Origin: Nonlabens sp. MB-3u-79
Lineage (GTDB): Bacteria > Bacteroidota > Bacteroidia > Flavobacteriales > Flavobacteriaceae
Assembly: GCF_002831625.1 (NCBI RefSeq)
Contig: NZ_CP025116.1
Span: forward strand, 682,001 to 746,000
Length of the DNA: 64,000 bases
Direction of reading: 5' to 3'
A program made the position numbers and the translations under genes. Positions within the stretch are counted from its first letter, which is position 1; the number at the start of each line of letters is the position of its first letter. Below are positions 18,587 through 27,460 of the stretch, piece by piece. Below the pieces are notes generated by a model. That model was given only the letters and a program-made list of their open reading frames with translations, had not been told where the DNA came from and did not search any database.

Positions 18587-19189
18587 TTATTTTTTATTTT
18601 TATATGTTAATATACTTCCTCTTGGAAAGTACATTAGACTTAAAGACTCTTCATTATATCCAAGTATTTCATATTTCAGAGTATCCGATTTATTTGTCAA
18701 TATTAAAAACTCTCCTAGTTTTAATTTAGTATCAGCATATTCGGGCAATTTATCAGTCACTTTGTAGTCATAAATATCGCTTGAGTCAGTTTCCATTCCT
18801 TGATAAAACATTATCCATTTCCGATTCTTAATTTCAATTCCAGCGAGTGTATCTTTTTCGTCAATCCAAATTCCGTTTTTAAAATATGTTGTATTCTCTT
18901 TAATTGAGTTTTGAACATTTGAATCGTATTCGCTATTGCTATTTACAATTTGCATATAAACGAAAAAAAAAGTTATGGGAATCAATCCAATAATTATTTG
19001 CCAGAACTTATAATTCTTTAATTGTTTAGTCGGTTTATTCAGGAATAAAAAAAGTATTCCAATAATCATTGAAATGAAGAATAAATATGTGGGCCACATT
19101 TGTTCTGTAAACATCCGAATATTCATCACAATTCCGTAAATCAAATATGAAATGGCAAATAGTCCAAGAGGTGTTTTAAGGTTTGTCAT
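18587..19189 (-). CDS. membrane protein of unknown function
   Basis: The ATG at 19187-19189 gives 200 residues; an upstream in-frame TTG adds eight polar residues and is less likely. Three hydrophobic segments lie in the first 85 residues (LFAISYLIYGIVMNIRM, YLFFISMIIGILFLFL, IIIGLIPITFFFVYM). A soluble, mostly beta-rich C-terminal domain follows with WIDEKDTLAGIEIKNRKWIM and EFLILTNKSDTLKYEI. I do not recognise the family. AT-rich codon use resembles its accessory neighbours. It is the last gene before tRNA-Gln on this strand. Confidence 0.5.
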   Translation of the reverse strand: MTNLKTPLGLFAISYLIYGIVMNIRMFTEQMWPTYLFFISMIIGILFLFLNKPTKQLKNYKFWQIIIGLIPITFFFVYMQIVNSNSEYDSNVQNSIKENTTYFKNGIWIDEKDTLAGIEIKNRKWIMFYQGMETDSSDIYDYKVTDKLPEYADTKLKLGEFLILTNKSDTLKYEILGYNEESLSLMYFPRGSILTYKNKK

Positions 19190-19451
19190 TCTTGAATTTA
19201 GGTTTATTTTCAAATGTGTGGTAACTGTTTATATCTACCCAAATATATTCCTTATCAACTAAAAATCTCTGAATAAGCAAATGTTTACTGATTCTTTATC
19301 CAGCCGTCTCGTCTTCCTCAACTAAGGTTTAAGGAAGTAATCTTCATCTTTATGCCTGATTTACTAAATAAAGAAAATCCCATATCAGGCGTTTTTAAGA
19401 ATACAACCACCTTTAATGTTCTTACATTGGTTCTTACATCTTAAAAACAAA
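19190..19451. other. gene-free stretch between accessory block and tRNA-Gln
   Basis: No supported gene is present. The partly repeated words GTTCTTACATTG and GTTCTTACATCTT at about 19418-19440, next to the tRNA terminator, may be a scar. No copy of the tRNA 3' end that would act as an attachment site was seen. Confidence 0.4.
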
Positions 19452-19490
19452 AAACCCTTAACTCGCTATTTACTAGCTTGTTAAGGGTTT
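19452..19490 (-). terminator. intrinsic terminator of tRNA-Gln
   Basis: AAACCCTTAAC (19452-19462) pairs with GTTAAGGGTTT (19480-19490), with AGCTAG/CTAGCT-like pairing inside. On the minus strand it is followed by TTTTTTGTTTTT. Confidence 0.85.
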
Positions 19491-19497
19491 GTATCAG

Positions 19498-19568
19498 TTG
19501 TCCCACTAGGACTCGAACCTAGAATGACGATACCAAAAACCGGAGTGTTACCATTACACCATGGGACA
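19498..19568 (-). tRNA. tRNA-Gln (anticodon TTG)
   Basis: The minus strand folds as a cloverleaf of about 71 nt. The acceptor stem is TGTCCCA with TGGGACA, the D arm TGGTGTAATGGTAACA, the anticodon loop TTTTGGT (anticodon TTG), and the T arm TCTAGGTTCGAGTCCTAG, with discriminator A. CCA is not encoded. The outermost anticodon-stem pair looks mismatched. It stands alone, with its own promoter and terminator, at the right edge of the accessory block, where integrating elements often sit. Confidence 0.93.
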
Positions 19569-19578
19569 AAATCGGTCG

Positions 19579-19609
19579 CAAATTTATAACAATTCTCAAT
19601 TTCAGCAAA
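19579..19609 (-). promoter_or_regulatory. tRNA-Gln promoter
   Basis: On the minus strand TTTG (19606-19609), 19 bp, then TAAATTTG (19579-19586). This exact consensus match places the start site about 3 nt before the tRNA. Confidence 0.85.
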
Positions 19610-19920
19610 TAAAAATCGTATAAATTTATAAGGAACCTTCTTTAATCCAAAAAACCAGCTTTCATAAGCCTTAAAACCAAATGGATGCATCGCTTTTTTA
19701 TGAAATCAGGGCTGCTTGACATACGCTAACTTCCTATTTAGCGTTTAGAAAAGTCATAACCAGAGGGGATGCTATAAGAAAAACACCTGCCTCAGCACAT
19801 TCTTTAAACAAAGCAGAATGCAAAAAAGGAGTTTTTTATGCTAATAAGTTCAGATCATACTTCTTATTTTATGGGTATTAAGGTCATAAAATCTTATTTT
19901 CGCCAGAGTTAATCACAACT
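19610..19920. other. gene-free stretch before the DUF2723 gene
   Basis: No gene is supported. TATTTTCG at about 19893-19900 is a one-mismatch -7 element about 20 bp before the ATG at 19921 and is the best promoter candidate for that gene. Confidence 0.35.
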
Positions 19921-22900
19921 ATGAAATTCAACTACGCACAATTAAATAAAATCATAGGCTGGGCTGTATTTGCCATAGCATTATTCGTTTTTTGGAGTAC
20001 GGTAGAGCCTACCGTGAGTTACTGGGATGCCGGTGAATACATCGCCACTTCTTCCAAACTCGAAGTAGGGCACCCACCAGGAGCACCTCTTTTCCAGATG
20101 ATGGGTGCTGTTTTTTCCATATTTGCCCTTGAAGCAACAGATATTGCTTATACTGTTAACCTTTTGGCCGTATTCTCTAGTGCGTTTACGATTCTATTCA
20201 TGTTTTGGTCGCTCACCCTTTTATTAAAAAGACATATTCTAAAGGACAAGGCAAATGATATCATGGTTTTAGGAGCTGCAGCAGTAGGTTCTCTTGCCTT
20301 TGCCGTAACAGACAGCTTTTGGTACAACGCCGTTGAAGCAGAAGTCTATGCCCCAGCTGCATTACTGATGAGCGTCCTGTTTTATATAGGCTTATTGTGG
20401 GAACGCGACATGTTATTACCTCGTGGCGACCGCTGGCTTATTCTTATTTCTTTTGTAGTTGGACTTTCTTTCGGAATTCACTTTATGGGAATTCTTACCA
20501 TCCCTGCCATAGGATTACTATGGTATTTTAAGCATTATAAAAAAATCACCCTATTCAACTTTATCGTGGCAAATGTTGCGGTGATTGCTGTATTGCTTTT
20601 TGTATTTAAATTGTTGCTCCCCTACACCCTTAGTATTTTCGGTTACTTAGAAGTGTTTTTTGTCAACGATATCGGACTTCCTTTTAACTCGGGTACCATT
20701 ATCGCCTTATTACTTATTGTTGGGTTATTTGCTTTTTTAATCTCGCTTTCGCGAAAGCGTAACAAACCACTCCTCAACACCATCACGCTCTGCATCATGT
20801 TTGTTTTAATAGGATTTTCTTCCTGGACCATGTTGCCTATAAGAGCAAACGCAGGAACACCTATCAATGAGAATGCACCTAATGATGCGCGTGCCTTACT
20901 GGCTTATTACAACCGAGAGCAGTACCCATCACCTGGATTATTTTACGGCGAGTCCTTTACAGATATGTATGCTGGATACAATCCGGACAATCCAGATACA
21001 GAAGATAACGAGGCTTTTAAAGACGAAAAGCCGAAGTATGAAAAAGATTATAAATTAGGTAAATACGTCATCGTTAATAATTATAAAGATGCGATTCCTA
21101 ATACCAACGACCGTCATAAAGGATTTTTCCCCCGTATGACAGATCCTTCCCGAGCCACGAACTATATAGAATTTATGGGTGGTCTAAATTATACTGTCAA
21201 AGAAGAATATAAAAACAACCAAGAACTCCTATCGGTACTCGATGATTACGAGCGCAGGCTGCAACGCGGTGCCATTGACGTAGATGAATATATAGAAGTG
21301 CTGGTCTCCCTGCGCGATGCGGTAGATATAGATAAACCTAGTTTTGTCAATGACATGCGCTACATGGCTAACTACCAGATCAGTTATATGTACATGCGTT
21401 ACTTTATGTGGAATTTTACGGGTAGACAGAACGATGTGCAAGGAGAATGGGACTCCTATGACGGTAACTGGCTGAGCGGTATCAGTTTCATTGATGAATG
21501 GAGACTAGGTACTCAAGACGAATTAAGTGATGATATGCTCCATAATAAAAGCCGCAACACCTATTTCTTCTTACCGCTTATTTTAGGAATCTTAGGCGCT
21601 GTTTTTCATGCCCGTAAAGATTTAAAGTCTTTTTATGTGACTTTAGCCTTATTCCTTTTTACCGGGCTGGCCATCATCGTATTCCTGAACCAAGCGATGT
21701 TTCAAGTAAGAGAACGAGATTATGCTTATGTAGGGTCCTTTCTGGTATTTAGTATGTGGATAGGTATGGGCTGTTATGCCGTTTATGAAATGCTCTGCGA
21801 CCTTATGAAATCTAAACTCGCACAGGTCCTTTCCTTGACAGCTTGTTTTGCCGCTGCACCACTACTGATGGGATATCAAAACTGGGACGATCATGACAGA
21901 TCTGATAAATACACCGCTCTTGCTAGTGCAAAAAAATACTTGGACAGCTGTTTACCTAATGCCTTGATCTTTACCATAGGAGATAATGATACCTTCCCTT
22001 TGTGGTATGCACAAGAGGTAGAAGGTTACCGTACCGATGTACGAGTCGTGTGTACATCCTTATTAAGTACCGACTGGTACATGGACGATATGAAAAAGAA
22101 AGCTTGGGATAGTGAACCTGTTCCTTCTACGCTTACACATAGCAAATACAAATTTGGAACGCGCGATGCCCTGTACTATACCGATAAAGAACGCATACAG
22201 CAGCGCATGAGAGACTTAAATCAAGATGCCACCTATATGTTTCCTGACACCATGAAATTAGATCAATGGATGGATTGGGTAGCCAGTGATAAAAAAGTCA
22301 CTCAAGAGCAAATGAGAAATGAGCACTTTGAGCACACCTTCCCTACTAAATCTATTTCTATACCGGTTAATAAAGAAGCGGTTCTTAGAAATGGTGTCGT
22401 AAAACAAAAGGATGCTGATAAAATTGTAGATGAAATAGTCATTAACATAAAAGACGATGTGATCTATAAAAACAGAATGTTCATGCTGGACATTATCAAT
22501 GCTAACAACTGGGAACGTCCTATTTATTTCTCTGGTGGTGCCTTCGGTGATGAAGATTATATATGGATGAAGGAGTATTTGCAGCTCGATGGTTGTGCCT
22601 ACCGATTGATCCCTATCAAATACACTCCAGAAGATGAGCGAGATCCATTTGATATGGGAAGAATAGATCCTGATTATGCTTATCAAGTGATTAAAAACTG
22701 GGAATGGGGTAATAGTGGCTCAGCAACTATTTATCACGATGTAGAAACCAGACGCAATAGTGTGGGTTACAGAAGTAATATTGCTCGAGCCTCTGAGGCT
22801 TTAGCTAAAGACGGTCAATTTAAAAAGGCAGAAGAGCTTTTAGATCTGGGAATGAAACACATGCCTTTAGAGTATTATGGCAACTACTCCATGCTGGAAC

Positions 22901-23319
22901 CTTTTGTTTCTGGTTATTACGAACTGGATAAAAAAGAAAAAGCAAGAGACTTATTGAACAAGATTATTTTAAAATATCAAGATGAATTGGATCATTACAA
23001 CGCTTTAACACTCGCTGAGCAAGAGGTGAACTACTCGCGTATACAACAGGCAGTTGTTCGATACAACTCTATCACTGAAGTAGCTGTTTATTACAATGAT
23101 CAAGAAATGATCGATAAGCATGTAGACACCTATAACGACTACTTTGAACCATTTGTCAGGTATTTAAATGACGCCTATTACATTCGTAAAGATGGTGAAA
23201 ACTTAGAAGGAGTCTTTCCAGATTCTGCGGCAGCAACAGAATTGAGAGATCTTCTCGATAATTCGGTTGATAATGTAACCACGGCACGAGAAGAATTGCC
23301 TGCAGATACGGTTGAATAA
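19921..23319 (+). CDS. DUF2723 multi-spanning membrane protein, glycosyltransferase-like
   Basis: A 1132-residue protein. Residues 1-310 hold about nine membrane helices with the DUF2723 signature SYWDAGEYIATSSKLEVGHP and PPGAPLFQMMGAVF at residues 34-68. A luminal insertion follows, then another cluster of helices (about 540-650). The rest is a large soluble part (KYLDSCLPNALIFTIGDNDT near 680; TPR-like helices near 970-1060). The family is related to protein O-mannosyltransferases, with the Asp-Glu pair early in the first loop, and is thought to glycosylate exported proteins in Bacteroidota. That role is knowledge of the family, not shown here. The deacetylase gene starts 2 bp after the stop. 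A palindromic repeat lies inside at 20744-20759. Confidence 0.85.
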   Translation: MKFNYAQLNKIIGWAVFAIALFVFWSTVEPTVSYWDAGEYIATSSKLEVGHPPGAPLFQMMGAVFSIFALEATDIAYTVNLLAVFSSAFTILFMFWSLTLLLKRHILKDKANDIMVLGAAAVGSLAFAVTDSFWYNAVEAEVYAPAALLMSVLFYIGLLWERDMLLPRGDRWLILISFVVGLSFGIHFMGILTIPAIGLLWYFKHYKKITLFNFIVANVAVIAVLLFVFKLLLPYTLSIFGYLEVFFVNDIGLPFNSGTIIALLLIVGLFAFLISLSRKRNKPLLNTITLCIMFVLIGFSSWTMLPIRANAGTPINENAPNDARALLAYYNREQYPSPGLFYGESFTDMYAGYNPDNPDTEDNEAFKDEKPKYEKDYKLGKYVIVNNYKDAIPNTNDRHKGFFPRMTDPSRATNYIEFMGGLNYTVKEEYKNNQELLSVLDDYERRLQRGAIDVDEYIEVLVSLRDAVDIDKPSFVNDMRYMANYQISYMYMRYFMWNFTGRQNDVQGEWDSYDGNWLSGISFIDEWRLGTQDELSDDMLHNKSRNTYFFLPLILGILGAVFHARKDLKSFYVTLALFLFTGLAIIVFLNQAMFQVRERDYAYVGSFLVFSMWIGMGCYAVYEMLCDLMKSKLAQVLSLTACFAAAPLLMGYQNWDDHDRSDKYTALASAKKYLDSCLPNALIFTIGDNDTFPLWYAQEVEGYRTDVRVVCTSLLSTDWYMDDMKKKAWDSEPVPSTLTHSKYKFGTRDALYYTDKERIQQRMRDLNQDATYMFPDTMKLDQWMDWVASDKKVTQEQMRNEHFEHTFPTKSISIPVNKEAVLRNGVVKQKDADKIVDEIVINIKDDVIYKNRMFMLDIINANNWERPIYFSGGAFGDEDYIWMKEYLQLDGCAYRLIPIKYTPEDERDPFDMGRIDPDYAYQVIKNWEWGNSGSATIYHDVETRRNSVGYRSNIARASEALAKDGQFKKAEELLDLGMKHMPLEYYGNYSMLEPFVSGYYELDKKEKARDLLNKIILKYQDELDHYNALTLAEQEVNYSRIQQAVVRYNSITEVAVYYNDQEMIDKHVDTYNDYFEPFVRYLNDAYYIRKDGENLEGVFPDSAAATELRDLLDNSVDNVTTAREELPADTVE
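20744..20759. repeat. palindromic repeat copy 3, inside the DUF2723 gene
   Basis: A perfect CGCTTTCGCGAAAGCG, read in frame as part of Ser-Leu-Ser-Arg-Lys-Arg at a cytoplasmic loop after a membrane helix. Confidence 0.9.
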
Positions 23320-23321
23320 AG

Positions 23322-23948
23322 ATGGGGTTTTATCCAGATCGAGTTCCAGATTGGTTTTCTAAGCTTTTTTCTAGTTACCACTGGCATGGCGACCGGGAGG
23401 ATAAAAAGGTGTACCTAACTTTTGATGATGGCCCTACTCCAGAGGCAACCGAGTTTGTCCTGCGCGAACTCGCAAAACACCGGTTTCAGGCGACGTTTTT
23501 CTGTATAGGGGATCAAGTCGCTAAAAACCCTGAAATCTATGATCTTGTGCAAGAAAATGGTCATCGTGTGGGAAATCATAGCTTCCATCATTTAAACGCT
23601 TGGAATACTAGCAAAGATGATTACCTCAACAATGTGGATCATTGCGCTGAACTGGTTAGCTCCAACCTTTTTAGACCGCCTTACGGACACATCACAGTTA
23701 AAACAGCTACAGGCTTAAAAGAAAAAGGCTATAAGATTATTCTTTGGGATGTTCTTTCAGGAGATTTTGATCCCAATAGAACTTCAGACTCTTGTTTAAA
23801 GGCTCTTAAAAAGAACACTCGTAACGGCAGTGTTATTGTCTTTCACGATAGTGAAAAGTCATTTGAACAGCTACAAAAGATCTTACCTTCATACTTGGAA
23901 TTCCTGAAAGAAAATGGATGGACCAGTAAAGTCATCTCTGAGGCCTAA
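23322..23948 (+). CDS. polysaccharide deacetylase family protein (NodB domain)
   Basis: A 208-residue metal-dependent deacetylase of the carbohydrate esterase 4 type. Motif 1 YLTFDDGPTPEAT has the catalytic and metal-binding Asp pair. Motif 2 VGNHSFHHLN has the two metal His. Motif 3 FRPPYGH and a later DVLSGDF and IVFHDS complete the set. No signal peptide is present and the NodB domain fills nearly the whole protein. The substrate is unknown; a peptidoglycan or glycan-lipid acetamido group is typical. It follows the DUF2723 gene by 2 bp, so the two are cotranscribed, which hints at a shared glycan. Confidence 0.92.
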   Translation: MGFYPDRVPDWFSKLFSSYHWHGDREDKKVYLTFDDGPTPEATEFVLRELAKHRFQATFFCIGDQVAKNPEIYDLVQENGHRVGNHSFHHLNAWNTSKDDYLNNVDHCAELVSSNLFRPPYGHITVKTATGLKEKGYKIILWDVLSGDFDPNRTSDSCLKALKKNTRNGSVIVFHDSEKSFEQLQKILPSYLEFLKENGWTSKVISEA

Positions 23949-24062
23949 CATAAGGCCAAATGTATAGGGTTTTGTAAACGAACCTTTTATATAATTGGAG
24001 CTTTAGTCGTGGTTACCCAACCTTGCAACAGAACTGTTTTATGGACCTCCATCCACAACAGG

Positions 24063-24359
24063 CTAATGAAATTTTTGTAGTTGGTGGATCAATGTATTGT
24101 CATCTTGTGCACCACTTTGTCGCCACTTCATCTCTCCATTTTTATAGATGATAAAAGTAGGAACCCCTTTGATTCTAAGCGCTTCTGAAAGCTCTTGATT
24201 TTTCTCAATATCAATTTTAATAACCTTGGCCTTATCACCTAAAGCAGCTGCAACATTTCGAAGCACCTCATTCATAGCAACCGTATCTTCGTTCCAGTTC
24301 GTAAAAAAGTTAAACAACACTGGGACATTTGCACTAATCAGCTCACCGAACTTTGACAT
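24063..24359 (-). CDS. thioredoxin-like protein without cysteines
   Basis: The ATG at 24357-24359 gives 98 residues; a GTG two codons upstream is ignored. The fold is plainly thioredoxin: PVLFNFFTNW, AKVIKIDIEKNQEL, ALRIKGVPTFIIYKNGE with the cis-Pro motif GVPTF. The WCGPC site is replaced by NWNEDTVAM and the protein contains no cysteine at all, so it cannot be a disulfide reductase. It may be a binding or chaperone-like protein. It is convergent with the deacetylase and is followed on its upstream side by a membrane phosphoesterase. Confidence 0.85.
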   Translation of the reverse strand: MSKFGELISANVPVLFNFFTNWNEDTVAMNEVLRNVAAALGDKAKVIKIDIEKNQELSEALRIKGVPTFIIYKNGEMKWRQSGAQDDNTLIHQLQKFH

Positions 24360-24450
24360 ATTCACAAATTAATTGTTTTCAAATGTACATAAAAACAACA
24401 ATAGAAACACAAATCAATTTCTAACAGGCCTTTAAACATTGATTTTTGCA

Positions 24451-25680
24451 CTATTTCGCACTTTTTTTTAACGTAATCACCGTAATTTCTGGCCATATTC
24501 CCGCTCGACCTGAATATCCTAAAAAGCCAAACCCTCTGTTGACATTTAAAAACTGACCAGCTTCTTTATAGATTCCAGCCCATTTTTTATACACAAACCA
24601 GGCCGGGCTTAATTTGATAAACCCAGGAATCTCAATACCAAATTGCATTCCGTGTGTATGACCGCTTAGGGTAAGCTGGTACTTTTTATCGTCTCCTTTT
24701 ACCTGTAAATCCCAGTGCGTAGGATCATGACTCAACAGTATTTTAAACTCTTCATTAGTTAGACCAGTTGCCGCTTTTTGAAGGTCACCATATTTAGGAA
24801 AACGACCTCCTCCCCAATTTTGAACCCCTACTATTTGAATGGAATCGGCGCCACGTATTATTTTATCATTCTCATCGAGCAACAACTTCCAGCCCATATC
24901 CTTTTGGACTTGATACAATTGCTGCATGTTTTCTTCTTTAGCTTTCTCAGATTCCCACTGCACATAATCTCCATAATCGTGATTCCCTAATACGGAATAA
25001 ACGCCATCTTTTGCGCTAAGAGATCCGAAAACACCTTCCCAGCCGTCCATTTCTCTAGCCTCATTATTAACCAGGTCTCCCGTAAACAAGATGACATCGC
25101 CTTGTTGTTCATTAGCGAGATTTACAGCATACTCCACTTCTTCCCTATCGTCAAAACTCCCGACGTGAATATCGCTCAACTGAGTAATTTTATAACCGTC
25201 AAAAGCCTCTGGAAGATCATCAAAAGAAAGTTCGTATTCTCTAACTTGGTAATTGTATTTACCACGCCACGCACCGTATAAAATAGCACCAAAAGGAAGC
25301 GCGGCCATTGCCAAACCAACTTTTGCTATAAACGCTCTTCGTCCAGGTAAAAAGGACGAATCTGGTTCTTGCTTTCCTGAAAACCTACTGATCAAACCTT
25401 CTAAACTTCTGTAAATATCCTCGCCAAACATGAACGTAAAAAACACAAGTTTTAATACAAAAAATGCCAGCACTAACGTAATGGCAAAATCCCTGGAGTC
25501 AGACATCTGAGTTCGATCTGGATGCCATAAAAATTGTAAAATCACATTTAAAATCACTCCTATAGATACCGCTAGGTACACCCATTTCCACCAGTGGTCT
25601 CCGGATAAGGTGCGTATTAATTGAAAAGCATAAGTTTCTAGTGCGATAAAAATCGCCAGGACAATAAGGGGTATAGTCAT
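24451..25680 (-). CDS. membrane metallophosphoesterase (YkuE-like)
   Basis: A 409-residue protein. Three or four membrane helices occupy residues 1-140. The catalytic domain has TQLSDIHVGSF (DxH), LFTGDLVNNE (GDxxxN), SVLGNHDYGDY (GNHD), LLSHDPTHWD and LSGHTHGMQFG (GHxH), a full set of calcineurin-like metal ligands. The domain probably faces the periplasm. Relatives act on nucleotide-linked lipids or phospholipid headgroups, but the substrate here is not known. The predicted -7 element lies only 4 bp before the ATG, which implies a leaderless or nearly leaderless message. Confidence 0.88.
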   Translation of the reverse strand: MTIPLIVLAIFIALETYAFQLIRTLSGDHWWKWVYLAVSIGVILNVILQFLWHPDRTQMSDSRDFAITLVLAFFVLKLVFFTFMFGEDIYRSLEGLISRFSGKQEPDSSFLPGRRAFIAKVGLAMAALPFGAILYGAWRGKYNYQVREYELSFDDLPEAFDGYKITQLSDIHVGSFDDREEVEYAVNLANEQQGDVILFTGDLVNNEAREMDGWEGVFGSLSAKDGVYSVLGNHDYGDYVQWESEKAKEENMQQLYQVQKDMGWKLLLDENDKIIRGADSIQIVGVQNWGGGRFPKYGDLQKAATGLTNEEFKILLSHDPTHWDLQVKGDDKKYQLTLSGHTHGMQFGIEIPGFIKLSPAWFVYKKWAGIYKEAGQFLNVNRGFGFLGYSGRAGIWPEITVITLKKSAK

Positions 25681-25684
25681 AGCG

Positions 25685-25692
25685 CAAAATTA
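25685..25692 (-). promoter_or_regulatory. -7 element next to the phosphoesterase start codon
   Basis: TAATTTTG on the minus strand fits TAnnTTTG exactly and is followed by only four bases before the ATG (25678-25680). No TTTG box lies 19 bp upstream. Confidence 0.45.
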
Positions 25693-25996
25693 ATGCGATT
25701 ATATTTTTAAAACGTTGGTATAGCGTTAAAGCCTTCAAAGGAAAAATTTATTCAAAAGTCAAAAGACATTTGACTCATCTTTCAAGCTTCGACAGTCGTG
25801 AACAGAATTTTTCTTTGTTGGATCTACTTGTAATTAAGGTATAAACGAATCGAAGTGGCCTTTCCAGAGCATTTCAGATATTTATAAAATAAGAATTGGC
25901 AAGCTTCGTATTTCTTTAACTTAAAGAAGTGGATTTAAAAACCCAACTTGTTTTAGTTTTGCGACTTCATTCAACCAATTCAACACTCCATAAATT
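25693..25996. other. gene-free divergent intergenic stretch
   Basis: About 300 bp between the divergent phosphoesterase and MFS genes. I see only short AAGCTTCG words (about 25785 and 25901), no gene and no convincing promoter for the MFS gene. Confidence 0.35.
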
Positions 25997-27262
25997 TTGG
26001 CAAAAAACGATCCTTACGCCGCATTACGTTTTAGAGAATTTAATATTTTCTTATTGATGCGATTTTTATTGGTCTTTGGTTGGTCCATGCAGTTCATTGT
26101 GATTGAATGGCAAGTGTATTCACTTACCAAAGACCCTTGGTCCCTTGCTATCATCGGCCTCATGGAGTTTGCCCCTGCATTTGCCATGGCTTTATTTGCG
26201 GGTCATATTGTAGATCAAAGAGAAAAGCGCAATCTTCTAGCCTTATGCATCGGCGCTTTTTCATTGATTAGTTTGGGGTTGTTTTTATTGACTTGGCCAG
26301 AAGTCGTTGGCGATTGGTCAACTGATACTGTTTTGTATTCTATTTATGCTTTGGTCTTTTTCGGCGGGTTTTTGAGATCCTTTTTCGGGCCTATATTATT
26401 TTCACTGATTGCGCTTATCGTCCCGAAGAAGGTATATCCTAATGCAGCAACTTGGAGCAGTTCGGCCTGGCAAATTGCCTCTGTTGTTGGCTTGGCTTTT
26501 TCTGGTTTTGCGATCAGCTGGTTTGGTGTGCATTGGTCTTTGTGTATTGTTTTTAGTTTGGTCGTGCTTTCCTTTTTTAGCGTTTTTCTAATTTCTAAAA
26601 AGCCCATTTTAAACACTAAAATTAATGAACCCATTCTCAAAAGTTTAAAAGAAGGGCTGAGTTTCGTTTACAAAACCAAAGCCATTTTAGGAGCCTTAAC
26701 TCTAGATATGGTTTCCGTTCTTTTTGGAGGTGCGGTTATTTTACTACCCATTTTTGCTCAGGATATTTTATGTGTAGGTAGTGAAGGTTTTGGAGTACTG
26801 CGTGCGGCCCCTTCGGTAGGCGCGATACTCACCATGATTGCAACTGCTTATATTCCTATTAGCAAGAATGCAGGGGTTAAATTACTAGTGGCTATTTTTG
26901 GTTTTGGCGTCTGTATTATTGTGTTTGGCTTGTCCTCTATCTTTTGGGTATCTGTAGTTGCCTTGTTTTTTAGCGGTGTTACTGATGGTGTTTCTATGGT
27001 CATACGCCAGACGATTCTTCAACTTAAAACACCAGATCACATGCGGGGCCGCGTGGCTTCTGTAAACTCCATGTTTGTAGGTTCTTCCAACGAGTTAGGC
27101 GCTTTTGAAAGTGGTCTCACTGCCAAATTAATGGGTACTGTTACCGCAGTGGTCTTCGGTGGCACCATGACTTTAATCACCGTTGTTACCACAGCAATTG
27201 TATCTCCAACCTTTAGAAAGCTGGATTTGAGAAAGGATTTTGAGCATAATGATAAGGACTAA
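25997..27262 (+). CDS. MFS transporter (enterobactin-exporter/DHA3-like)
   Basis: A 421-residue protein with 12 predicted membrane helices and a cytoplasmic N-terminus. The start is TTG at 25997. The stop TAA lies directly upstream in frame, and the N-terminal residues AKNDPYAALRFREFNIFLLM are the usual leader of this family, while the first ATG would remove them. VDQREKRNLLALC between helices 2 and 3 corresponds to the DxxxRR loop of MFS proteins. The family exports small molecules such as siderophores or drugs; the substrate is unknown. A palindromic repeat follows 35 bp after the stop. Confidence 0.85.
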   Translation: MAKNDPYAALRFREFNIFLLMRFLLVFGWSMQFIVIEWQVYSLTKDPWSLAIIGLMEFAPAFAMALFAGHIVDQREKRNLLALCIGAFSLISLGLFLLTWPEVVGDWSTDTVLYSIYALVFFGGFLRSFFGPILFSLIALIVPKKVYPNAATWSSSAWQIASVVGLAFSGFAISWFGVHWSLCIVFSLVVLSFFSVFLISKKPILNTKINEPILKSLKEGLSFVYKTKAILGALTLDMVSVLFGGAVILLPIFAQDILCVGSEGFGVLRAAPSVGAILTMIATAYIPISKNAGVKLLVAIFGFGVCIIVFGLSSIFWVSVVALFFSGVTDGVSMVIRQTILQLKTPDHMRGRVASVNSMFVGSSNELGAFESGLTAKLMGTVTAVVFGGTMTLITVVTTAIVSPTFRKLDLRKDFEHNDKD

Positions 27263-27296
27263 ATTCACTCCTTACGGCAACTCTTTATAACAATTC

Positions 27297-27312
27297 CGCT
27301 TTCGCGAAAGCG
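27297..27312. repeat. palindromic repeat copy 4, intergenic
   Basis: A perfect CGCTTTCGCGAAAGCG between the MFS gene and polA, without a T-run. Confidence 0.9.
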
Positions 27313-27460
27313 AAACACATACCCACCTATTTGCCCTAATTAGAACCCTTGATGATTCCGTCATTAGCATTTTTCTGTGTATAAAAATTGAGTTTTATAT
27401 ATTAGGAACTGCATTTAAGTCTGCTGAGAATTTTATCTTTAACCTCCACAAAAATTTACC

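Noticed and set aside
19481..19690. A 69-residue minus-strand frame
   Set aside because: It runs through tRNA-Gln and its promoter.
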